In this document: positions 5,775-14,100 of the stretch, in pieces
Layout: each line of letters opens with the position of its first letter
Position numbering within the stretch: the first letter of the stretch is position 1
IMG/VR virus record: IMGVR_UViG_3300044911_001153
Span: 1-22,114 of that record
DNA: 22,114 nucleotides
Direction: 5' to 3' (one strand)
From: a virus
Position numbers and translations under genes: made by a program
The notes under the pieces: generated by a model
Database searches by the model: none
What the model was told of the DNA's origin: nothing
Seen by the model: the letters and a program-made list of their open reading frames with translations, nothing else

Positions 5775-8077
5775 GAAGGGTAGGCGATGATGACGATACC
5801 GGAACCACCAGCACCGCTAGGTGCGTCTGATCCACCACCACCACCACCAGTATTAACTATTCCAGAAGAACCAGAGTTAGCGAGACCAGCTCCGTTACCC
5901 CCACCAGCATAAGGACCTCCACCGCCAGGTCCAGATCCACCAGTTCCAAATAATGGTGCTGGATCGGAAGATCCTCCTCCACCACCCGCCACCCAATATC
6001 CACCACCACCTGGACCGGGTGCTCCTACGGATGACTGTGGATTTCTAAACGTTGTGGGAAGTTGAACTCCAATTCCACCATGACCACCAGTTGCAGGGGT
6101 TCCCGACATTCCAGCACCACCAGCACCTCCACCTCCACCAGCTCCATACGCAGGTGTTGTTGATGGTCCCCCACCACCTACAAATCCTTGTCCAGGAACT
6201 GCTGATCCTCCACCAGATGAAGGAGATGAATAACCGCCGCCGCCTCCAGAACCACCATTATTACCTGGTGCTGAACCAGCACCTCCACCTCCTCCACCCC
6301 CAGTAGCGGGATATGATGGACCAAAAGAGGAAGGAGAACCTTGATTCCCATTAGAAGTTTTTGCAACACTGGCGCCGCCGCCGCCGACAGTTACAGTGAT
6401 TGGAGTTGGTGATACTGGTGCAGAATTTCCTGTAATATATCCACCTGCTCCGCCTCCGCCACCATTATCTCCAGCACCGCCACTACCACCTCCCGCAACA
6501 ACAACATATTCAACAGAAGTCAAACTAGGATTAGTGACCGTAAATGTTCCTGATGATAAGAAGGTATGGATAGTCTTACCACCAGAATAAGATATCAAAC
6601 CACCAGTTGCTTTTGCGGTTGCCGATAAGTTTCCAATTGGATATCGAACAACTACAATACCAGATCCCCCATTACCGCCAATAGTATCTGCGGCGCCACC
6701 GCCTCCACCAGTAGCAAAAGTTCCACCAATTCCACTTGTTCCACCACCAGGAGCTCCGCCACCAAGACCACCAGCACCAGAATCTCCTGGAAATACTGAT
6801 GGAGCTGGTCCACCACCACCACCACCGCCAGCATAATGTGTTGATATTCCAGTAATAGAGTATTGTAAACCAGCGCCCCCAGCACCACCAGAAGTTGGAG
6901 TTGCATTGCTACCACTAGATCCAGCACCTCCACCACCACCACAATGTCCACCTCCACCAGTGGTTGATGTTCCACCATCATTACCCCAACCATTAGCAGG
7001 AGAAACACTTTCATTAGTTCCTCCACCATTAGCGCCGCCGCCGCCAACACTTCCAGTAGTAACAGAGTCAGCAGCAGCGCCACCACCAGAACCGCCAGGT
7101 CCACCATTAAATGAACCATCTCTACCACCAAACCCTCCTCCAGGAGAAGTTATAGTAAGGGGAGAACTTGGATGAGTTAAAACACTACTACTACCTTGAA
7201 CTGCGGATGTAGGAGCACTAGATCCGTTACCACCAGCGCCAACAGTAATTGGATAACTTGTGCTTGATGCTACGGGAAAATTTGTATTATATTTTAAAGC
7301 ACCTGCTCCTCCACCACCACCTCTATTAGTTCCCGCGCCGCCGCCACCACCAACTACAAGATACTCAACAGTATTGCTGATAGCAGGAACACTAGTAACA
7401 CTAAAAGTTCCTGATGATGTGAAGATGTGTGCTCTATAAATTGTAGAACCAGAAGTATAGTCACTTATCGTTCCACCAGTTGCTTCAATAAATGTTTCTC
7501 CAGCATTTGTCCATCTATTTCCATTATATACTTGAATTGTATTAGTCGTTGAATTGAATACAATAGTTCCAGTTGCAGTTCCTACACCAGCATTACGTCC
7601 AGTGGTCGTCGTAGCACCTAAACCAATTTGATTATTTCTTATAAACGCACTTCCTACTGTAATACTTGTCGTAGCACCAACTTGAATACCACCAGAAAAT
7701 GTGGAGAGTCCAACAACGGAGGCACCAGCACCAACTACAAGACCACTTCTTGCGGTAATAACACCAACAGAATCAACGTTAGTTACATCTTCATAGGTCA
7801 CTGTTCCAGCAACACTGATGTTTCCACTGAAAGTTGCGCTTGCTGCTGTGATAGAACCCACAGTAATGTTGGGTGTTCCGGTCAGACCTTGTGCGTTTGT
7901 TGCCAGTGTTGCGGAAGTTGCGTTTCCAGAAAAAGTTGTAGCGGTAACAACTCCGGTGACATTAATACCAGAAGAATTAATAGTAACAGCAGATCCAACA
8001 TTTACAGAAGTGGCTGTTGCTACTCCAAGAGTAACCGATGACTGTATAACGTCTCCACTAATCTTTGTTAAAGCCAT
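5771..8077 (-). CDS. Glycine-rich fibre/adhesin-like protein with two Gly-rich domains, 768 aa
   Basis: Begins MALTKISGDVIQSSVTLGVAT, then fibre-type strands including VTYEDVTNVDSVGVITARSG and the block IRNNQIGLGATTTTGRNAGVG shared with the 400-aa protein. Two glycine-rich domains follow: the first from EYLVVGGGGGAG (about residue 238) to GGSGIVVVRYP (about 478), the second from EYVVVAGGGSGG (about 525) to GGSGIVIIAYPS at the end. Each is framed by the same VEYxVVxGGG and GSGIVxxxYP strands, so this is a domain duplication. Polyglycine-II adhesin folds of this kind are known in phage receptor-binding proteins; receptor binding here is inferred. The ATG lies one base after the stop of the small 108-aa gene, so translation is probably coupled. 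The glycine codons make the opposite strand proline/histidine-rich and open over long stretches, which is an artefact. Confidence 0.77.
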   Translation of the reverse strand: MALTKISGDVIQSSVTLGVATATSVNVGSAVTINSSGINVTGVVTATTFSGNATSATLATNAQGLTGTPNITVGSITAASATFSGNISVAGTVTYEDVTNVDSVGVITARSGLVVGAGASVVGLSTFSGGIQVGATTSITVGSAFIRNNQIGLGATTTTGRNAGVGTATGTIVFNSTTNTIQVYNGNRWTNAGETFIEATGGTISDYTSGSTIYRAHIFTSSGTFSVTSVPAISNTVEYLVVGGGGGAGTNRGGGGGAGALKYNTNFPVASSTSYPITVGAGGNGSSAPTSAVQGSSSVLTHPSSPLTITSPGGGFGGRDGSFNGGPGGSGGGAAADSVTTGSVGGGGANGGGTNESVSPANGWGNDGGTSTTGGGGHCGGGGGAGSSGSNATPTSGGAGGAGLQYSITGISTHYAGGGGGGGPAPSVFPGDSGAGGLGGGAPGGGTSGIGGTFATGGGGGAADTIGGNGGSGIVVVRYPIGNLSATAKATGGLISYSGGKTIHTFLSSGTFTVTNPSLTSVEYVVVAGGGSGGAGDNGGGGGAGGYITGNSAPVSPTPITVTVGGGGASVAKTSNGNQGSPSSFGPSYPATGGGGGGGAGSAPGNNGGSGGGGGYSSPSSGGGSAVPGQGFVGGGGPSTTPAYGAGGGGGAGGAGMSGTPATGGHGGIGVQLPTTFRNPQSSVGAPGPGGGGYWVAGGGGGSSDPAPLFGTGGSGPGGGGPYAGGGNGAGLANSGSSGIVNTGGGGGGSDAPSGAGGSGIVIIAYPS

Positions 8078-8078
8078 A

Positions 8079-8405
8079 TCAGGTTATTTCTAACAGGGTG
8101 ACAGCAACATCTAAACTTCCAGCAACATCACTCTTTGCGGTTAGAGTATCTGTTGCTTCTAATACGATCTTATTTCCTTGCATAAATTCTAATGTAGATC
8201 CTTGTGGAATCGGAACATTTCTCAAAAGACTGATACTATCTCCGACTGCTCTTGTAATACCAATACCAACATTAATACTCGTCCCTGATATGTTTGCGAG
8301 TGTAATGCCGATAATAGTTGTTATAGTAGCGGATGGAGCAGTATAAATCCCAACGGTCGTTACACCTACACTTGCTTTGGTTTTCAACTTGAAAGTGTTC
8401 GCCAT
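8079..8405 (-). CDS. Small conserved virion-associated protein, 108 aa (paralogue of 15730-16071)
   Basis: Reads MANTFKLKTKASVGVTTVGIYTAPSATITTIIG ... SLLRNVPIPQGSTLEFMQGNKIVLEATDTL ... GSLDVAVTLLEIT. It aligns by eye over its length with the 113-aa protein at 15730-16071: GVNTVGIYTAP against GVTTVGIYTAP, KDLPLPANDSANLLFGKLILETGDSL against RNVPIPQGSTLEFMQGNKIVLEATDTL, and both end in a VxxxASILE/TLLE-type strand. All-beta prediction by inspection and position between fibre genes suggest a small structural or adaptor protein. It lies 5 nt after the 240-aa fibre gene and 1 nt before the 768-aa gene, so the three form one operon. Function unknown. Confidence 0.7.
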   Translation of the reverse strand: MANTFKLKTKASVGVTTVGIYTAPSATITTIIGITLANISGTSINVGIGITRAVGDSISLLRNVPIPQGSTLEFMQGNKIVLEATDTLTAKSDVAGSLDVAVTLLEIT

Positions 8406-8410
8406 TTATA

Positions 8411-9133
8411 CTATCCGAATACAATTGAATAAATCAAAGCGTTTTCCAAAACGCTATTACCATTAACTTTATAATCTCCTGTGATATTTATATCTCCTAC
8501 TGCGTCTATCTTATAAGCAGGTTGAGTGCTCCCCAAACCAACGTTGCCTGTTGATGGTTGGAATACAAAACTGGATGTTCCAGTCGTTGCGATACCGACC
8601 GTACTTACACCAGAATTATTCGCAAGCGTTGGATAAACATATGATGAAGATAGGTCCTGGTTGATGACCGCAAACGCACTGACTCCAAAAAGATTTGAAC
8701 CATCACCATAGTAAACAACGGTAGTTACACCAGGATTTGTTGAGGTAACAATGCCAGTATTGGTGATTTTAAGACCACCTTTTACATAAAGTTCATTACC
8801 AACATAGAGATCACCACCAGTCGTTGTAATACCACCAGCAGAAGCAAGTGTTGTGACTCCAACGACTGATAAGTTACCACCAACTCTTACGTCACTTCTG
8901 GCAGTAATAACACCGACAGAATCAATGTTTGTTACGTCTTCGTAAGATAGTGTTCCACCGATAGAAATATTTCCACTTACAATGGCATCACCAATAACAT
9001 GCAGTTTTGCCTGTGGATTTGTGGTGCCGATGCCAACATAGGGAGTCGCAGTCGTAGCGATTCCAATGTTCTTTGTGGAATCATCTACTACTATAAAAGA
9101 ACCTAGTTGTGATAACTCCCTATTATTAGCCAT
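8411..9133 (-). CDS. Tail fibre-like protein, 240 aa
   Basis: Begins MANNRELSQLGSFIVVDDST, a common cyanophage fibre N-terminus, followed by the phage-fibre signature VGIGTTNPQAKLHVIGDA, the block LSYEDVTNIDSVGVITARSD (also in the 768-aa protein), a GGDLYVGNELYVKGGL strand pair, YYGDGSNLFGVSAFAV, and a second VGLGSTQPAYKIDAVGDI near the C-terminus. The repeats of 10-15 residues fit a fibrous trimeric beta-structure. It leads a three-gene operon with the 108-aa and 768-aa genes. The ATG has an ATAAATA motif 14 nt upstream and no clear Shine-Dalgarno. Confidence 0.75.
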   Translation of the reverse strand: MANNRELSQLGSFIVVDDSTKNIGIATTATPYVGIGTTNPQAKLHVIGDAIVSGNISIGGTLSYEDVTNIDSVGVITARSDVRVGGNLSVVGVTTLASAGGITTTGGDLYVGNELYVKGGLKITNTGIVTSTNPGVTTVVYYGDGSNLFGVSAFAVINQDLSSSYVYPTLANNSGVSTVGIATTGTSSFVFQPSTGNVGLGSTQPAYKIDAVGDINITGDYKVNGNSVLENALIYSIVFG

Positions 9134-9147
9134 TATGCTTTTTTAGT

Positions 9148-9154
9148 TATTTAT
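9148..9154 (-). promoter_or_regulatory. T4-type late promoter motif ATAAATA
   Basis: Minus-strand ATAAATA, 14 nt before the ATG at 9133; the TAA stop of the chaperone gene (9151-9153) lies inside it. The 26-bp stretch 9129-9154 differs from those at 3057-3082 and 5749-5774 at only two positions. Confidence 0.6.
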
Positions 9155-9621
9155 TCTGGTTTGATTGGCCAACTAGAATGAGTCAGATCCAATACTAATG
9201 GTTTGGGGTCAGTAATATTTTCGGGCAGATCTCTCAATTCTTGACGATATAAAGTCCACTCTGCTTTTTTAGCGTCAGACAACTGAACATCTGCAACTTG
9301 TGTCCAATCACATTTAGATAATTTTATATTCCTCAAATCTCTTAACTCTCCCCAATAATCTCTTGCTGCTTCAATAGCATCAAGTTCATCTTGAAGAATT
9401 TTCTTTTGGGTATTAAAGTCTGTAACTGCTTGTTCAAAAATTCCAATATCTTCTATTCTTTCATTTGGAATTTCATCATTATATTCTATCTCACCCCAAG
9501 TATCATACCATTGAATGGCGTGAATATTTGATGGAATCCAACTTAAATCTTGCTGAATATTGAGTAGTCCATTATTATCAATCGCTATATATTTGTCTTT
9601 AGGAATAATTGTAAGTCTCAT
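9151..9621 (-). CDS. Phage tail assembly chaperone-like protein, 156 aa
   Basis: N-terminal part (MRLTIIPKDKYIAIDNNG ... IHAIQWYDTWGEIEYNDE) resembles fibre-chaperone N-domains that contain a Q-W-Y-D/G-x-GEIEY motif. A helical centre follows (FEQAVTDFNTQKKILQDELDAIEAARD, likely coiled coil), then the typical chaperone tail RNIKLSKCDWTQVADVQLSD ... AEWTLYRQELRDLPENI. That last pattern (R-x-x-x-L-x-x-CDWTQ, LS/TDAxKxxW, YRQxLRDLP) is the phage tail assembly chaperone family signature. Such proteins help fold or attach tail fibres and are normally not part of the mature virion. The ATG overlaps the stop of the 112-aa gene (TAATG), with AAGGAG six bases upstream. A paralogous but amber-interrupted copy lies at 3079-3450. 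Confidence 0.82.
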   Translation of the reverse strand: MRLTIIPKDKYIAIDNNGLLNIQQDLSWIPSNIHAIQWYDTWGEIEYNDEIPNERIEDIGIFEQAVTDFNTQKKILQDELDAIEAARDYWGELRDLRNIKLSKCDWTQVADVQLSDAKKAEWTLYRQELRDLPENITDPKPLVLDLTHSSWPIKPE

Positions 9622-9959
9622 TATTCTCCTTCAGGTAATGTATTTATTGGTTGATTTAGAGGCACTACCATCGTCGGTAAAACACCTTGCTGAATTGCTG
9701 AAATATAAAGTTGTTGATTTGATTCATTTGCTCGTACAACTTCATTACGAAAAGATTCGACTGCTGCTCCAGTTTGATTTGATTTTTGAGCAATCTCTAC
9801 TGCCATAAAAGGCATCCAGGTCACAGCACAACCCCACTCATCCACTGGTTCTCCAGTATTTGGATTAGTACCTCGCATTTGAGTGTACCAAGAACATTTG
9901 AGTCCAATACAATCTTTTTTGATTAGAGGGCAGAAGTTTCCTGGTTTGATTTTTGCCAT
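9621..9959 (-). CDS. Conserved marine-phage protein with cysteine cluster, 112 aa
   Basis: Starts MAKIKPGNFCPLIKKDCIGLKCSWYTQMRG and continues EPVDEWGCAVTWMPFMAVEIAQKSNQTGAAVESFRNE, a sequence type I recognise as widespread in cyanophages and other marine phages, always hypothetical. Four cysteines lie in the first 45 residues (FC-P-x5-C-x4-C ... GCA), which could bind a metal or an iron-sulphur cluster; that is inference. The C-terminal half is helical and ends in a short Pro-rich tail. It sits between the collar-domain fibre and the chaperone gene and overlaps the latter by one base, so it probably serves fibre assembly. The leader has a TATAAT box (9974-9979) but no ATAAATA and no clear Shine-Dalgarno. 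Confidence 0.8.
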   Translation of the reverse strand: MAKIKPGNFCPLIKKDCIGLKCSWYTQMRGTNPNTGEPVDEWGCAVTWMPFMAVEIAQKSNQTGAAVESFRNEVVRANESNQQLYISAIQQGVLPTMVVPLNQPINTLPEGE

Positions 9960-9983
9960 ATTTAAAATATCATTATAGCATTA

Positions 9984-11159
9984 TTAGTCTTTAGAGGCAA
10001 TAATCAAATCAACATATTGGACATTAAAGTCCATTGATGATCCAGTGAAAGAACCACTCCAGCTTGGGTTTGTAAATGAGTGGTTGTGTGCTCCCGATCC
10101 CCCAGTGGAACTTACAGTACATGATCCGTTTATACCAGCATCTGCGTTAGCTGCTGAATTATTCGCATTACCAGAGTGATTATTATCATCACCTTCAGTT
10201 AGAGAAAGTGTATGGTCGTGTGAGGGTATTTGTGTTGTTGATAGCGTTGTGTTCGCAACTGATCCACCACTGTTACTACCAGAAACGGAACCAGAAGGAG
10301 TTCTAGAAGCAAATACACTTGTAAAAGCAGTTGTACCTCCAGAACTCGCATTACCACTTACAACTCTTAATGTTTTATCATTATGAGTAGTCTGTTTTGT
10401 CCATCCTGTTGGTGCTGTTGTTTGTTGAAACAACATCAAGGTTCCAGATGGGAATGGTTGAACTCCTGTAAGGTTTGCACCATTTCCACGAAACTCTGTT
10501 GCGCTTATAATACCAGTATTCCCAAAAATGGTTACCCCCGTTCCGATAGTAACACTATCATTACTACCATTAAACGTAATACTTGAAGTTCCTATGGTAA
10601 GAATACCCGTAATTCTAGCATTACCATTAACAATAAGTTGCGTCGTTGCCCCACCAACAACAGTGTTTCCTAAGGTAGAGATGCCAGAAACATTTAATTG
10701 ATTTGTAAATGAAGTTCCTGTGATAGTTGTACCAGATCCAATAGTTTCAAATTTTTTAACATTATCATACCATAACTCTGCAGCACCATCCTGATTAAAA
10801 ACTGCATAAGTCTCAATACCAGTCGGGCTGGTCATCTTGATTCTGTTGCCACCCTCAATGTAAAGATCACCAGTACCATTATCACGAATGATACTATCTG
10901 TGCTATTATGAAAGATTAAAAGATCTTGCCCATCACCGAAATAAGCAACGTCTCCATCACCCCAGAAAGACGATGCCTGGAATGTGGAGACGCCTGATAC
11001 ATTTAGTGTTGTGGAATTTATGTTTCCATAACTAGTCGCGGTAATAGTGCTAGCATTAACCGCACCACTAAATGTTGTTGCGGTTATAATACCCGCACTT
11101 ATTGTTACACCAGTTCCTACTTCAAGTCCGTTTTTGACTCTAAAATTCTGACTAGGCAA
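9984..11159 (-). CDS. Tail fibre with C-terminal collar/tip-type domain, 391 aa (TTG start)
   Basis: N-terminal two-thirds are short fibre strands (MPSQNFRVKNGLEVGTGVTIS, SGVSTFQASSFWGDGDVAYF, GDGQDLLIFHNSTDSIIRDN, TEFRGNGANLTGV). From about residue 230 comes PFPSGTLMLFQQTTAPTGWT, the hallmark start of tail collar-type domains, followed by PSHDH, GAHNHSF and the end NVQYVDLIIASKD. HxH motifs of this kind bind metal in the tips of T4 short and long fibres, so metal-bound trimerisation is plausible. The first codon is TTG at 11159; no nearby in-frame ATG gives the conserved PSQNFRVKNGL start, and AGGGG lies 11 nt upstream. It heads the operon containing the 112-aa and chaperone genes, suggesting those two assist this fibre. 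Confidence 0.8.
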   Translation of the reverse strand: MPSQNFRVKNGLEVGTGVTISAGIITATTFSGAVNASTITATSYGNINSTTLNVSGVSTFQASSFWGDGDVAYFGDGQDLLIFHNSTDSIIRDNGTGDLYIEGGNRIKMTSPTGIETYAVFNQDGAAELWYDNVKKFETIGSGTTITGTSFTNQLNVSGISTLGNTVVGGATTQLIVNGNARITGILTIGTSSITFNGSNDSVTIGTGVTIFGNTGIISATEFRGNGANLTGVQPFPSGTLMLFQQTTAPTGWTKQTTHNDKTLRVVSGNASSGGTTAFTSVFASRTPSGSVSGSNSGGSVANTTLSTTQIPSHDHTLSLTEGDDNNHSGNANNSAANADAGINGSCTVSSTGGSGAHNHSFTNPSWSGSFTGSSMDFNVQYVDLIIASKD

Positions 11160-11185
11160 GGTTCACTATCCCCTTACTTTTTAGA

Positions 11186-11192
11186 TATTTAT
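11186..11192 (-). promoter_or_regulatory. T4-type late promoter motif ATAAATA
   Basis: Minus-strand ATAAATA, 26 nt before the TTG start at 11159, followed by CTAAAAA as in the other copies and by an AGGGG ribosome site. The TGA stop of the 1509-aa gene (11192-11194) runs into it (TGATAAATA). Confidence 0.55.
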
Positions 11193-14100
11193 CAAACCTT
11201 AAATGCCGTAAACTTAACCTTATAATTTGTAGTTGTTGCTGCTGCAGGGGTAACAAGCAAACGAATGTTTCCACCAAAAACATCTACATCAAATGTTCCG
11301 AGTGAGTCAATTGTATAAACTGTACCATACTCAGTTGGATAAGCAAGCAGTCCATCGTGAACTACAAGTACTTTTGTTAAGTGATATTTAAGTCCTTGTG
11401 TTGCTTGAATCGTATATTCAACCGAACGGTAAGTTGATGATGATAATGTATGAATTACAGTTTGAGATGTTGTTGATGTAGATGCCGTTACATTATAATC
11501 ATTGACCCATTGAGATCCATCGTAAACAAGTGTTTCACCAGCAGCAGGAGATGTGAGTGTAACATCTGTAAGATCATTAAGTGAAGTTGCCCCACCACCT
11601 CCACCGCTTCCAGAGGTACTTACCGTATTATATCCAATTAATTCAACAATGTCATTTTGATATGCTGGTGAATTTAAAACAACAGAAGAACCGTTGGAAG
11701 CAATAAATTCACTTGGAATTAATTTAACGCCGTTAACATAAACATCAATAAATCCAACACTATAAGAGAATGAGAATGTTGTTTGACCTTCGGTTGCTGT
11801 GGTAATTCCAGTTGTTCTTAACGTTGGGAAATCTGCCCAAGTGACTCCAACACCTGTTGATCTAAGGTATTGTCCACTATTACCCGTAGTGGTTCCAATA
11901 CCAATTGTACCAGAAAGTTGTAAATTGGTAATTGAAGTAAGACCACTAATTCTTGCGTCACCAACAACTTCAAATTTATATGCTGGATTTGTGGTGCCGA
12001 TTCCAACGTCACCATTTAAACGATAGATATCATCTCCAAGTCCAGCAGACCAACGAGAAGCAATGAATGGACTATTGTTTTGATATAGAGTTCCATTGAA
12101 ATTGATATCACCATTGACATCCAATGTGAAGTTTGGTGAAATCGAATTAATACCAACTCTAGTTGTATTAGTTGTGGTAATAATAGTTCCACCAACACCA
12201 ACATTTAATAATGCAGTTGTGGTAATACCAGTGACATTTAATGTCGTCGCACTTGCGATTCCAAGATTTGACCTTTCATTAACGGTGATTTCTCTTGCAG
12301 TAAATGAGTCGAAGACGATATCATCATTGACATATAAGTCACCACCAACATAGAGATCGCTGCCAGTCGTAACGATACCAGTGAATGTAGAAAGTCCAGA
12401 GACGTTGATAGACTGTGCAGTAAGATTAGTGGTGGTGGTAACTCCAAGTGTGGAAATGCCAGGAGTAACTGTGAGATTTAAGAATGATGGAGTATCAGAA
12501 ACTGTAATTGTTGCGATTGCATTTGGTTGAGGATCCGCAATAACAACAATATTATTCCCTCTAAAATCAAGTGTTGTAATACTTCCAGCAGTTCCTACTG
12601 TACCGCCTTCGTCTTGAACGATGATACCATTTAAAGTACCAGCACCAACAGATGTAACAGGTTGCCAGGACCAGTTACCAGATGGACCACCAGATGTAAG
12701 TACAAAATTAGTGGTTCCTGGATTATCTCCAGAATCGTGAATGCGAGTACGAAGTCTGGTCTTACCATAGACATCTAAAGTTTGTGCTGTTGTAACTCCA
12801 AGAGTTGCGATACCTGCATTTACATCACCAACAAATTGGCGAGCAGTGATTACTCCACTAATATTTGCATCACCAGAAACAGTAAGAGTTGCCGTTAATG
12901 TGGAAGTTCCAATACCAACATTGGAGAGTCTGTAAATATCTCCACCTGTTGTTGTGGCAGTCCAACGAGAAGCAATGAATGGTTGATTGTCTTGGAATAG
13001 ATCACCATTAAAGTTGATGTTGCCATTAACATCCAAACTTCCAGCAACAGAAACATTGTTCGTGAATGTTACGAATCCCGCAATGGGACCACCAAAAGTT
13101 GATACTCCAGAAACATTCAGTTGCTTGGTTTGTAAAGTATCATATACGCTGACACCATATCCAGTTGTCTCAAGTCTCTTAATGCTATCGTAATAAAGTT
13201 CTACCGCACCATTATTACCAAATCTTGCCTGATATTCTCCTTGAGTGATATTGTAAATATCAACACCAACACCATCGGACCCAAGAATTAAACTACCAAC
13301 ACCAATATCCCTTACAACACTATTAGTTCCGTCGTGATAGATTTGTAAGTCATTACCATCACCAAAGTTTAGAACATCACTATCACCAAAGTAAGCATTA
13401 GAACCAAATGTAGCGACACCAGAAATATTCAGTTGTTTAGTAAACAGTGTCGTTCCAGTAACTGTGGTGATACCAGCAAACGTTGATAATCCAGTGACAT
13501 TAATTTGCCCAAATGTATTACTGCCAGTGCTGTTTACGTTACCAGTGAGATTTGCAAAGAGAGATCCTGGAACTGTTAAATTTTGAATACTTGCCGTTGA
13601 AGTAACCGTTAGATTTGTAGATGTTGTTACTCCAGATACAAAGAGTGAATTTGCTGTTACAATTCCTAGAGTTGTAATTCCAGCGGAATTAATATTTGTT
13701 AGAGTAGCATTTGTGCTGGTAAGTGTGGTAACGACACCAGTAACAATGTTACCAGTCGTAAGGTTACCTGTGGTATAAGTTAAATTACTACCAGCAATGG
13801 TTGTAACAATACCACTAGTCGCAAAAAGATTAGTGGTTGTGGCATCAGTGGATTGAATGGTAGTGACAATACCTGACGTAATATAAGCAGTATCAACATC
13901 AGCAGTTGCATAGGTTAAATTGCTACCAGCAATGGTTGTAACAATACCTGCTGTTATGAACGCAGTGTCTATATCAGCAGTCGTATAAGTTAAGTTAGAT
14001 CCCGCTAATGTTGTAACAATACCTGCTGTGACATAAGCATTATCAATGTCGGCAGTTGTATAAGTTAAATTACTACCAGCAATAGTTGTGACAATACCTG

